NCBI GenBank assembly: GCA_000969725.1
Contig: JXSR01S009979.1
Strand: one strand, 5' to 3'
DNA: 20,557 nt
Source of the DNA: Ophiothrix spiculata
Taxonomy: Eukaryota > Echinodermata > Ophiuroidea > Amphilepidida > Ophiotrichidae
Shown: positions 1 through 8,024 of the stretch, in pieces
Layout of the letters: each line of letters starts with the position of its first letter
Numbering within the stretch: the stretch's first letter is position 1
The notes under the pieces: generated by a model
Told to the model about the DNA's origin: nothing
What the model saw: only the letters and a program-made list of their open reading frames with translations
The model's database searches: none
Translations under genes and position numbers: made by a program

Positions 1-513
1 CCACTTATAGTACATTCACCTCACTTAGCATTACATTTTGTTCCAAAGACGCTTGGATCACCCATCACTTTGACATTGAACATTGTCTTCCATGTCTCAG
101 ACAACATCAATGCACAAAGAATAATAACCAGAATTTGTCATGTTTTATCCCTATTGACAAAAGTGCATATCTTTGGGCAGAGTTGTTAGATTTGAAACTG
201 CTTTCAAATATAATCTTGTACACTATAAATGTATTTTCTATGTGCTTCTTCTTTGACAATTCAGTCTTGAAGTGATACGTGTAATCCGATTGTCACCTTA
301 ACAACGGTTCACGCTTTTTAGTTTTGAACCATGATCGAAATGATATAAAAGTATAGGATACACTGTTGTCAGGGGATGTGCGTGAACCAGTTGCTGGGGA
401 AATTACATAATCACTACAATACTGAATACTGCTCAACATCCCATCTGGGACAAAGCAAACTGTGAAGCTATCACGGATCATCAAACCTACCAATATTAAG
501 ACACTGTCACATA
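1..513. other. Unique sequence at left edge with open frames on both strands
   Basis: No repeat is recognised here. On the plus strand a frame is open from base 3 to a TGA at 273-275 (90 codons, cysteine-rich in its middle, no early Met, running off the left edge). On the minus strand, 486-296 is open for about 63 codons between a possible acceptor (TTGGTAG) and a possible donor (AAG|GTGACA), with a TGA just after; it is slightly richer in GC than its surroundings. A third minus frame is open around bases 26-139. These overlap or conflict, so at most some can be real exons, and none matches a family I recognise. Confidence 0.3.
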
Positions 514-864
514 TTAAAGCAATACTATAAGATTTTGATCAAAAATGATTTATAGTAAAAACAGCAAAAAAATGAACTTGACGAATGTGTCTATATAGCT
601 AAAAGCGTTTTCAAGTGTATTTTGTCCAAAAATTATTTTGACACCAAAAAAATAGATAAAACGAACATGTATGCTTTCCTATACTAATACATGTGGAATT
701 TAATTCGAATTTATTTCAACAAATGGGCATAACTGAAAAAGTAAGCATATTTAAGCCAAGTCATTATTATCTACCCAAAACAAACCCAATAGGCTAAAAA
801 AAAAATCAAAAGTCATGGGTGACAGAGGGCGCTTCATTTTTAACACTTTATAGTATTGCTTTAA
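514..864. mobile_element. MITE with AGCAATACTATAA termini, copy 1
   Basis: The ends are inverted repeats: TTAAAGCAATACTATAA at the left and its near-exact reverse complement ending GCTTTAA at the right. Both ends carry TTAA (514-517 and 861-864), which could be the target-site duplication typical of piggyBac-type elements or part of the terminal repeat. The 351-bp interior is AT-rich and codes for nothing. A second, truncated copy begins at 20305 and shares the AGATTTTGATCAAAA block and the CTTTCCTATACTAATACATG block, confirming a dispersed family. Superfamily is inferred from TTAA only. Confidence 0.88.
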
Positions 865-994
865 CATGTAGAGCCAAACGTACGCCTAACATACTTAATC
901 CCACTATTGTTTTATTTTAGACATGATTGTTGTTCATCATGTGTTCATTATAAATACCTTCAATACGTTATCCATACGACTATGTCCATTATGT
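865..994. other. Unclassified spacer between two MITEs
   Basis: AT-rich single-copy sequence. A pyrimidine stretch followed by AG near 919 resembles a plus-strand splice acceptor, but the open frame after it runs straight into the next MITE, so it is not taken as an exon. Confidence 0.3.
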
Positions 995-1254
995 ATATGT
1001 GATGGCTCACCCCGCAAGGGGGGGACGTCGAATATGATATCAATTTTGATTTTATCATTTCATCTGTTACAACATTTTCTAAGCTTTAAAATGACACCTT
1101 GCTTGTTGAAATTGATCAAGGCGATTAAATTTTACAACAGAAAATATGCTGAAAATTCGTATTATTTTCTTTATTTTTTGCTGCCTATTTTCATCAGTTT
1201 CTCGAAAAGTGTTCTGTTGCAAAGTCCCCCTTTTCGAGGTGAGTCATCACATAT
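995..1254. mobile_element. MITE with TATGTGATGG ends, copy 1
   Basis: The left end ATATGTGATGGCTCACCCC and the right end GGTGAGTCATCACATAT are inverted repeats of about 28 bp, each followed inward by a G-rich or C-rich block. TA at both ends fits a Tc1/mariner-type TA target site. The 260-bp body is non-coding. A second copy at 2447-3050 shares the interior (GAAATTGATCAAGGCGAT, GAAAATTCGTATTATTTTCT-like blocks and TTTATTTTTTGCTGCCT), so this is one family. Confidence 0.9.
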
Positions 1255-2011
1255 GTTTGATTTGTTCTTCATACGGTGGTGTCAGTTTGGCACATATTCA
1301 GTATGTGAACGTATCTGTTGAGCTGGATCATTTGTAGATAAAATGTTGACATTTTTCTGATGCACCTTTAAAAGCAGATTTTTTGTGTAAAGTTTACAAA
1401 ACATGACTGATTTTGCCAAGATGAATGACACAATTCGTGAATTTGCAACTACAAATCATCCTGAGACGTTAGAGTGGTCATGATGTAATTTCGTTTCCGA
1501 ATGCTCCGTTCGATGGCTCTCGGTCAATTTCATCCACTGCATCGTAATTGTGTTGTAATCGTCCCATGAGGAAACGGGTATAAAAGGAAAACATGGTAAA
1601 CAAGTTGAATAGAGATACAAGTTTTTGATCAAGAGAAATGGCATTATTCTTTATCTTCAGCCCATGTCATCCATTACGCCAAAAAATATATGATTATTTT
1701 GCCCTCTAGTGGAAGAATTACATATTAAAGGCCTTTTTAAAACTCCAATTCCTATTCAATGAATATTAAATATAAATGCTGTGATACTGTGATCATCAAA
1801 ATCGAGATAGAAAAAATAATTTTACGAAAAAGAATATTTTACTTGTTTATTATGATGCAGGTTACAGTAACATTTTAACAAAGCAAGATTATTAAGAATA
1901 AGTGAGTTTTGTTTAAAAACAATATGAGGTGACACCTGTGCAAATTGTATTCAGACTCCCAATGCTAGGTAATTAACAATTAGGAAAACTTTACTACTGA
2001 TTCACATTATT
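1255..2011. other. Non-repetitive stretch with a TATA-like motif, no gene seen
   Basis: No long open frame, terminal inverted repeat or tandem repeat was found. The part from about 1455 to 1585 is richer in GC than its surroundings. It ends in TATAAAAGG (1579-1587), a good match to a TATA box on the plus strand, but nothing downstream looks like a first exon. The rest is AT-rich. Confidence 0.35.
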
Positions 2012-2190
2012 TAAGACTATGGTCACAATAGATCGTACGAACAGTTACGAACAGTGTTTAGTACGTCTAGTAGGACCATGGGAAGTGAGCTACGCCCTTG
2101 CTGCTTGCTTAGCTCGCTGCCCGTGGCCCTTTTAGACGGACTAAACACCGCTCGTAACTGTTTGTACGATCTATTGTGACCGTAGTCTTA
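2012..2190. mobile_element. Hairpin (foldback) MITE of 179 bp
   Basis: Nearly the whole element is one inverted repeat. TAAGACTATGGTCACAATAG at the left pairs with CTATTGTGACCGTAGTCTTA at the right, and the pairing continues through about 80 bp per arm (GATCGTACRAACAGTTACGA, then GTGTTTAGT) with few mismatches, leaving a loop of about 17 bases near 2092-2108. TA at both ends (2012-2013 and 2189-2190) would suit a Tc1/mariner-like target. It encodes nothing. Transcription through it would give a long double-stranded hairpin. Confidence 0.9.
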
Positions 2191-2207
2191 CTTACATTTA
2201 TAATAAA

Positions 2208-2447
2208 TGTGACCATTCATCTCAAACCAGCCGTAAATGTAACCTGTTGTTCCTTGAAAAAATATGTATTTTTTTGTACTTCGGATCATATATTCCTCAA
2301 ATGAAATTTTGCAGGTGCTTTGAAGGCAACAATAAAGATTGTAAATCTGCAAGAAACTGATTTGCAGAATCACAACCTTTGCATGTATTTCACTTAAAAG
2401 TGCAAAAAAGTTTTCTGCATTTATGGCTGGGTCAAGATGAACACAAA
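2208..2447. mobile_element. MITE with TGTGACC ends, copy 1
   Basis: The left end reads TGTGACCATTCATCTCAAAC then CAGCCGTAAATG. The right end, as its reverse complement, reads TTCATCTTGACCCAGCCATAAATG, an imperfect inverted repeat of about 25 bp. The left end matches the right end of the element at 12161-12586 (TGTGACCGTCCATCCCAAAC on the minus strand), so the two belong to one family. The outermost bases of the right end are degraded. It directly abuts the next MITE and is non-coding. Confidence 0.75.
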
Positions 2448-3050
2448 TATGTGATGGTTCGCCCCGAAAGGGTAGCTCTGAGGAACTTGATTTTAATTAT
2501 AAAATACATATTATAGTTTGAGAAATACCAGTTTTAGGCCCATAAATACTAGGTTAATACATTGAATGACATTTTAATAAATTTAAAAAGATATTGATCC
2601 TTTAGTAAATTTAAAATGATAACAGTTGGTCCTCAGACAATTCTTTAAAGCAGCTGTTCTATGCAGAGTTCTATCCTCCCCGAGAACTACCCTCCCCGAG
2701 TAAAAAATTTGATACAAAATCCTAGGGTAGATTTCAGTACAGTATTTAGAAGAGCCATATAGTTATCAGTGCTGAGTAATGGTATAGAAATGGTAGTATT
2801 ATAAAAGCATTTTCAGCTCTGAGCCAGAGCTACGAAAGGGGGGCTTTTAAAATGTTATCAATTTTGATTTTTTTCATTTCATCTGTTTGACACCTTACTT
2901 GTTGAAATTGATCAAGGCGATCAAATTTTACAACAGAAAATCTGCTGGAAATTTGTATTATTTTCTTTATTTTTTGCTGCCTCTTTTCACATGAATCTTG
3001 AAAAGTGTTCTGTCTCAAAGTCCCCCTTTTCGGGGTGAGTCATCACATAT
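2447..3050. mobile_element. MITE with TATGTGATGG ends, copy 2, split by an insertion
   Basis: ATATGTGATGGTTCGCCCC at 2447 and GGGGTGAGTCATCACATAT ending at 3050 are the same terminal inverted repeats as in the 995-1254 element. The left 25 bp is separated from the rest by foreign sequence at 2472-2833. Without that insert and one copy of its duplication the element is about 236 bp, close to the 260 bp of the intact copy, and its interior aligns with the intact copy from GAAAGGGGG onward. No coding capacity. Confidence 0.9.
2472..2833. mobile_element. Nested insertion inside the TATGTGATGG element
   Basis: The insert starts GTAGCTCTG (2472-2480) and ends CAGAGCTAC (2825-2833), a perfect 9-bp terminal inverted repeat. 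GAAAGG stands immediately before (2466-2471) and after (2834-2839), so a 6-bp target duplication is likely. The host element is continuous across the gap when compared with copy 1, which shows the empty site. The 362-bp body is AT-rich and non-coding, with a short doublet of CTAYCCTCCCCGAG near 2670-2700. The family is not recognised. Confidence 0.8.
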
Positions 3051-3410
3051 AGGAGACTTGGTAATAAATACCAGTACAGAGTAATTGGCTTTTGAATCAT
3101 TTAAACACAATACAATTAATACATTTGAAAACATTTGGAGCTCTATAGATATTTTTCTGAGCAAAACACTTTTGAACTCAGCATATAGCGACAAATAAAG
3201 TTATCAAAGTACTGTTCTTTTTCTGAATTTAACTCACGACAAATATGCTTATACAGACAGTTCTGTTAGTTTAGATATGTCCGCATGAGTTATTTTCTGT
3301 ACCTCAAAGGTAAAAAAATATTGCAAGGTTGTCAAAGCCTTCTAATTGCATTTCATAATGACCTGGTACATATTGTTAGTTTTTCTCTCTAACCCAAGGG
3401 GAGAAAATAT
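3051..3410. other. AT-rich stretch, nothing recognised
   Basis: No convincing open frame, inverted repeat or tandem repeat was found. Confidence 0.4.
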
Positions 3411-3515
3411 TGTAATCTTTGTAAATCTGTGTAATGCAAATAATAATGTCCCAATGGAAATACAGTGATGAAAACAAATCCAAATGCATTAAGGCAAAGG
3501 CTGATAATCATGATA
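3411..3515 (+). repeat. Dispersed repeat of about 105 bp, copy 1
   Basis: The stretch from GTAATCTTTGTAAATCTG through CCCAATGGAAAT to GCAAAGGCT and TCATGAT recurs at 4549-4650 in the same orientation with few differences. Sequence on either side does not match, so this is a short dispersed repeat or duplication of unknown class. Confidence 0.8.
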
Positions 3516-3574
3516 ATAGGCTCCTGTACAGCTGGCATTAGGTAGAACTTGAATTAGTCCAATTTTAGGTCTCT

Positions 3575-4001
3575 GATCAGGGGCCTATTTCACTAACGTT
3601 ATTTTTTGCGATGATTGCAGACGCTCTCGCAAATTAGAATCCATCGCAAATATCATTTGCGATGATTTTCCCATTTCATTAACATCTTTTCACTTTTATC
3701 TCCATTTGCGATGATCTTGTCCAAATATGGGGCGAAATAACATCACGCTATATCAATATTTTGCGATGACTTCCATTTGCGATGTTTTCTTTGCGGATGC
3801 TCATAAGCATTCGCAAGATATTGCTCGCAAACAAAACAATAGCAAATGGTTTGCAAATGGTTTACGATGATTGTTTTCATCGCAAATCTAAGTGAAATCG
3901 GTTTCGGGAAATCCATCGCAAATTTGCAATGATCTCTCGCTTTTGCGATGAAGTTTGGCATTTGCGATGGATTAAGACGTTAGTGAAATAGGCCCCTGAT
4001 C
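3575..4001. mobile_element. MITE with perfect 25-bp ends and many TTTGCGATG motifs
   Basis: Bases 3575-3599 and 3977-4001 are a perfect 25-bp inverted repeat (GATCAGGGGCCTATTTCACT and onward). The outer GATC is self-complementary and may be target sequence. The 377-bp interior is dominated by a short motif: TTTGCGATG or its complement CATCGCAAA occurs exactly about ten times, with many near matches such as TTTGCAAATGG. This internal motif repetition is unlike the other elements here. No coding capacity; superfamily unknown. Confidence 0.93.
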
Positions 4002-4017
4002 CTAATTGGGAAGGGGG

Positions 4018-4268
4018 AGGGGACACTCAGGCCCGTAGCCAGGAATTTTTCAAGGGTGGTGTGGATTTTTAAAAAGTGGACCTTTTGGAGGAAAAAAATT
4101 GTTTTGGTCGACCCTAAACTAATTTTAGTGGTTTTGACAAAGTGTTCCTTTAGGTGTTCTTTTGGTGGACATTTAGGGATTTTTTGTGAACCCTTTTTGT
4201 ACATTGTCAAATTTGGGGGAGGGGTGCGACGCCCCCACCACCCCTGGCTACGGGCTAGGGGATACTCA
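4018..4268. mobile_element. MITE with GGCCCGTAGCCAGG ends and a 12-bp flanking repeat
   Basis: GGCCCGTAGCCAGG (4030-4043) and CCTGGCTACGGGCT (4243-4256) are inverted repeats. The element is flanked by AGGGGACACTCA (4018-4029) and AGGGGATACTCA (4257-4268), which match at 11 of 12 positions and look like a target duplication. The ends and the GGGGGAGGGGTGCGACGCCC block before the right end resemble a widespread marine-invertebrate repeat, from recall only. Non-coding. Confidence 0.85.
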
Positions 4269-4284
4269 TATTTATATGAAGTTT

Positions 4285-4483
4285 AATCAATCAATCAATG
4301 ATACACAGTACTTGCATGATGCATACCCCATGAAAGAGTCTATTCGTACAGGGGACCAACAGCTTTACGTGACTTCCGAACCACGGAGCAAGAAGAGTAA
4401 AGTTTCTTGCCCAAGGAAACAAGGAGGTAGAAACAGCCCGGCCCGGAGCTCGAACCCACAACCTCTGTATTACGAGACCAAGT
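4285..4483 (-). mobile_element. tRNA-derived SINE, 5'-truncated, copy 1
   Basis: On the minus strand the sequence carries GGTTCGAGCTC (4446-4456), a good pol III B box, preceded by ACAGAGGTTGTGG and followed by the body GTTTCCTTGGGCAAGAAACTTTACTC. The A-box region is missing or degraded, so the head is incomplete. The same body occurs in plus orientation at 12770 and in minus orientation at 14815, with a diverged relative at 17325. Short ATTG repeats near 4285-4300 mark the 3' end. Confidence 0.82.
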
Positions 4484-4548
4484 TGATTTACTGTATACTC
4501 TTGTATTCCTACTCTTGTATTGCTTTGCAACTCTCCACTCTCATAGTG

Positions 4549-4650
4549 TAATCTTTGTAAATCTGGATTATACAAATAATAACATCCCAATGGAAATGTG
4601 ATAGATAGAAGAAAACAAATCAAAATGCATTAATGCAAAGGCTTCATGAT
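4549..4650 (+). repeat. Dispersed repeat of about 105 bp, copy 2
   Basis: This is the second copy of the 3411-3515 repeat (GTAATCTTTGTAAATCTGG, CCCAATGGAAATG, GCATTAATGCAAAGGCT, TCATGAT). It ends exactly where the 4651 MITE begins, so the MITE probably inserted into or beside it. Confidence 0.8.
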
Positions 4651-5081
4651 GGGTGCTCGGGCAAAATGAGAGGAAAGTCGCAAATTTCAAAATTGAGTTT
4701 ATTACATATATTTTTAATTCTCTATAATCTCAGCTTTTGAATGATATATAATATGTCACACTTTCTTTGTCCATTCGTCATTAAGAGATTGAAATCCAAA
4801 GTAGTCCACTGGATATATCGCAATAAAAATTAGTGGTGAATCGATTTCAAAGATACTGATTACTACAGTGTGTAATAGCAACATACAATCAATTTACCGT
4901 GAATAAGTGCACTTCCTGGCAAAGTTGACCTTCAAAACTTGAGGTATAGGTAAACACCTATGCATGAAAGCGTTTTATGTCAAAAAAAAGAAATTTGACT
5001 TTTTCTCCCTATTTTTACTTTAGATGCAATTTATTCAAAATGTAGATTTGCGACTTTCCTCTCATTTTGCCAGAGCAACCC
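4651..5081. mobile_element. MITE with 36-bp GGGTGCTC...AGTCGCAAAT ends
   Basis: The left end GGGTGCTCGGGCAAAATGAG followed by AGGAAAGTCGCAAAT is repeated in inverse at the right (ATTTGCGACTTTCCTCTCAT then TTTGCCAGAGCAACCC), about 36 bp with only a few differences. The inner bases of the repeat are the best conserved. The 431-bp element is non-coding. No clear target duplication is visible; CATGAT before the element and CATATGAT after it are the closest candidates. Confidence 0.9.
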
Positions 5082-5186
5082 ACATATGATGGACTCTTGT
5101 TCTGGTTATATGAAGGAAGAACTTTAACTAATGCAATGAAGGTGTAGGTCATTTTGATCGGATTCAAACCAGAGGGGCTGGTCCCA

Positions 5187-5551
5187 GGGGGGGGGGGGCA
5201 CTGAACTAGGAAGGTGGTACAGGTATGTGCGGCCCTCAAGACCCCCATTCCGCGCCTTGCCTGCCGCTCCTAGACCCCCATTTCAAACACAATCTGCTGT
5301 AGTTCGCAAGCCCTATTTTTTTTAAATTTTCAGTTCCCTAGCCTTATTTTTTGAAATTTAGTTCGCAAGACCCCATTTCAAGGAAATTTGAGGAAATTTT
5401 GACTTCCAGGGCCAAAATTTAGCCAAAAAACTCATTTTTGGGTCACTTCAGTTCTCTAGACCCCCTTTTCGTAGACGATCTACTAGGGACATCGGGGCCG
5501 CAGCACACTCCTACCAAAACCAAAGTTGGGTGCCCCCCCCCCCCCCCCCCC
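5187..5551. mobile_element. G/C-run element related to 15867-16184
   Basis: The element opens with a G run (5187-5198) followed by CACTGAACTAGGAAGGTGG and closes with CCAAAGTTGGGTG and a C run of 19 (5533-5551). Both halves match the better-defined element at 15867-16184 (GGTACTC, ATATGCCGCTGG-like and CCGCACAC, ACCAAAGT-like blocks). The interior has several diverged GACCCCCATTTC-type repeats. Non-coding. Exact ends are obscured by the homopolymer runs. Confidence 0.7.
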
Positions 5552-5567
5552 GGGGGGGGGGGGGGGG
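5533..5567. repeat. C19-G16 homopolymer palindrome
   Basis: Nineteen C are followed directly by sixteen G. This seems to be where the C-run end of one element meets the G-run start of a second fragment, which continues as CTGGGAGGGGGGGCACTTATA. Run lengths may be inexact in the assembly. Confidence 0.9.
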
Positions 5568-5597
5568 CTGGGAGGGGGGGCACTTATATATGAAGGT

Positions 5598-6080
5598 GAT
5601 GTATTTGCTTCTATTGGCTTTCAAAACGTAGGTTACTAAGGGATTATTTGGTGTAGAGGATGATAAAATAGAGTTATTTGGTATTGAAAGTGTGAAATTC
5701 AGGTCACTTGGTGGCTTATTTGAAATAAAATATAATATCAACATAATTGTTGATCTTCAAAGTGTAATCAATGGACGGAAATCAATCACCATATTATTAT
5801 GAAAAAAGAGGTTCATTCATTTATTCTCTTAAAATGGCACAAATGCAATCCGTTTTTCTAAACAGTCTTGCAAATGAGATTCATTATCACACAAAATTAA
5901 CGCTTCAAGTGTTAGCAAAAAATGACAATTCTACCCATATAGTACACGATTTTCCAGTATAATAATAATAATAATAATTACGGCGCTATAAATTCCAAAA
6001 ATGATCATTGCACTTTTTTTTTTTATCTGAGAAGTTGATAAAAGTATTATTTCGGCTGATTTATGAAGAATGTAACATAT
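5598..6080. other. Mostly unique AT-rich stretch with a SINE-tail remnant
   Basis: No gene is seen. At 5959-5996 an AAT repeat followed by TTACGGCGCTATAAATTC is the complement of a SINE 3' tail (GCGCTATAAAT-type motif plus ATT repeats on other copies), but no SINE body follows. The open frame at 5771-5962 has no supporting splice or promoter signal. Confidence 0.4.
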
Positions 6081-6295
6081 TACTATAAACAGGAATATTT
6101 TCCCGAGCAGAATTTTTCGCGAAACTATAGACAATCACGACCTTTTCGCGTGTGTTAAATTAGCGTTTTAAAGCTTCATTACATAGACCTACACATAAAA
6201 TGAATGTTTTCGCGGGGTGTTATATTTGCGGTTAGATGCTGATTCGCAAAATTCGCGAAAATTAAACCCTCGCGAAAATAACCCCATTTACAGTA
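6081..6295. mobile_element. MITE with TACTRTAAA ends, rich in TTCGCG
   Basis: The left end TACTATAAACAGGAATATTT and the reverse complement of the right end, TACTGTAAATGGGGTTATTT, begin an imperfect inverted repeat of about 50 bp that continues through CGAG and AATTTTCGCGAA. TA at both ends suits a TA target. The interior has repeated TTCGCG and GCGAAAA motifs. The 215-bp element is non-coding. Confidence 0.85.
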
Positions 6296-6633
6296 TCCGA
6301 ATTTGTAGTATATTTCCATGCAAGTTCCATTTATCCCATCAAATATTTTTTTTTTCAGTTTTACAGATATTCATGGCCTGAAATAAGGTGTGCCATTTTT
6401 AGCAATATGTTATTTAGTTCAACTAAATTGATTAATATTTTTGAAAGTTTCAAGTAGATGTCTTTTACCATGTAAAGAAAATGATGATTTGGTGCTTTTA
6501 TCAAGGTCAAAATCAGTTTTTAATCCGTGCACAATTTTTTTTGATACACGTGGTATTTTACAGAAACTTAAAACTTGCTTTTTTAGAGGTGTCTAAAAGT
6601 TAGAATTAAGCATACAAAATCTATCAAAAGTAA
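6296..6633. other. AT-rich stretch left of a candidate exon, no gene seen
   Basis: No repeat ends are found. ATTAAA on the minus strand near 6519-6524 lies about 110 bases after the stop of the candidate exon at 6634-6754 and could serve as a weak poly(A) signal. Confidence 0.35.
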
Positions 6634-6754
6634 TCACTGAGTACCAACATCCATCTCCTTCTTGGCATATCTGAAATCTGCAGCCCCAATCTTTTCATGC
6701 TGATGAAAAAATTGATCTTTTTCAAGTGTTGAAATAATTGTCTTCATTGAATTG
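6634..6754 (-). CDS. Candidate terminal exon, function unknown
   Basis: On the minus strand an excellent acceptor (AAATCTTTTCTCCAACATGTAG, AG at 6755-6756) is followed by 1 base and 39 open codons to a TGA at 6634-6636. The peptide is mixed in composition and mostly polar: it begins NSMKTIISTLEKDQFFHQHE, continues KIGAADFRYAKKEMDVGTQ, and shows no low-complexity bias. It would need a preceding exon ending two bases into a codon; the candidate at 11905-11993 does so. A second reading frame from the same acceptor stops after ten codons. Not recognised as a family; chance remains possible. Confidence 0.22.
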
Positions 6755-7613
6755 CTACATGTTGGAGAAAAGATTTAAAGGTTAATACATGTCAGTTAAG
6801 ATTAGTTCTTACTTCCGATTTCAAGGTAAAAAATCTACTCTCAGAAACCTCTAACTGGAAGTTTATATAAATGAAAATGAAAGCAGTCATTCACTAAAAC
6901 TTTTCAAATACCAATGAACCAAGTTTAACTAACATATAGCTTATCTCCTACCAAACTTATTGAATGCCCCTTACATTTAAATACAAGTGAAGACCAATTT
7001 AATGTAGATTTACAGTTTAGTCATAAAGATACCATTCATACAGTAAGAACATAATTTGTACTTCAATGCCTCGATCTATATATTTCGAGACATGGAAAAA
7101 TTTGCATTTTACATGTATTCTATTTAATGTATGTAAAAGAAGATCCGATGTGAAGTTAGATATTTCCACCTTTGTCTGTGAATCTCAGTTATCCATGAAG
7201 CATGAAGACCCTTTTAATAAATAGCACTTCACCTTTTCAAAGACAAGCTCTATTTGTGTCAGCATGTTCTAAATTTTCCTCAAAGGACCAATTTCAAAAG
7301 TCATATCTTTTCCAAAAAATCAATTTTTCAATTCAGTTGACAAGCTCTGACAAATTTAGTCATCAAATTTCAATTTTGATATTCCCCATAGCAAATACAA
7401 GATTGATGCTCAGAGAATGGCCTACTTTTAACATGTCTGACTCAGACTTACCAATACGTTGTATGATCATTGTTTCAATTATGTAAATAACTTAATAATA
7501 AGACAAAATTATGTGAAATACCTGATGAAAACAATTTTTTTTAAATTTTTTATCATCATTCATGTTAATTGTGAAATTCAATCTGTATGACATTTCCAGC
7601 TGGCATAACAGTG
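6755..7613. other. Unique AT-rich stretch, possible intron
   Basis: No repeat family is seen. A 42-bp minus-strand segment near 6833-6877 has a good acceptor (AAACTTCCAG) and a GTAAGA donor with an open frame, and a GTAAGT donor lies at 7444-7449, but segments this short arise easily by chance. The plus-strand frame 7202-7486 (94 codons) is serine- and phenylalanine-rich and without supporting signals. Confidence 0.3.
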
Positions 7614-8024
7614 TACTCTCTAAATGTAAGAGTGAAAAAACGATTCACTCGAAAAGGAGTGTAAACCACTCAAAAATAAAGAGAGAAATGACTGAACTTT
7701 AATTCCAAATGAGTGAAAAACCGCCACTCGAAAATGAATTGTCCTCCATTTAACTCTTAAAAGAGTGGACATTCATTCACTGAGTGTTAACATCACTCCT
7801 TTTTGAGTGAATATTTAGTAGTAAAATAGTGAAATATTCACTCAAAAAAGAGTTATGTTCACTCTCAGTGAGTGAATGTCCACTCTTTAAAGAGATAAAT
7901 GGAGGAGAGTACATTTTCGAGTGGCGTTCACTCTCATTTTTCACTCTTTTTGGAGTGAAAGTTCAGTTATTTCTCTCTTTTTCAATACACTCGTTTTTTT
8001 CACTCTTTTTACATTTAGAGAGTA
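7614..8024. mobile_element. 411-bp foldback element built of GAGTG/CACTC motifs
   Basis: TACTCTCTAAATGTAAGAGT at the left mirrors CACTCTTTTTACATTTAGAG and AGTA at the right. Complementarity continues through arms of about 200 bp to a 15-base loop at 7817-7831 (AATATTT and AAATATT flank it). GAGTGAAA, CACTCGAAAA and GAGTGGACATTCA-type words recur in each arm. TA at both ends (7614-7615 and 8023-8024) could be the target site. The open frame from 7829 lies mostly in the right arm and is not a gene. Confidence 0.92.

Noticed and set aside
923..1321. 132-codon plus-strand frame, the longest with a start codon
   Set aside because: Most of it is the 995-1254 MITE; the homologous copy at 2834-3050 does not keep the frame.
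4186..4623. Overlapping 121- and 110-codon frames on opposite strands
   Set aside because: They cover the SINE at 4285-4483 and flanking repeats, with no splice or promoter support.
5511..5744. 77-codon minus-strand frame with polyproline and polyglycine
   Set aside because: The proline and glycine runs are the C19-G16 tract read as codons.
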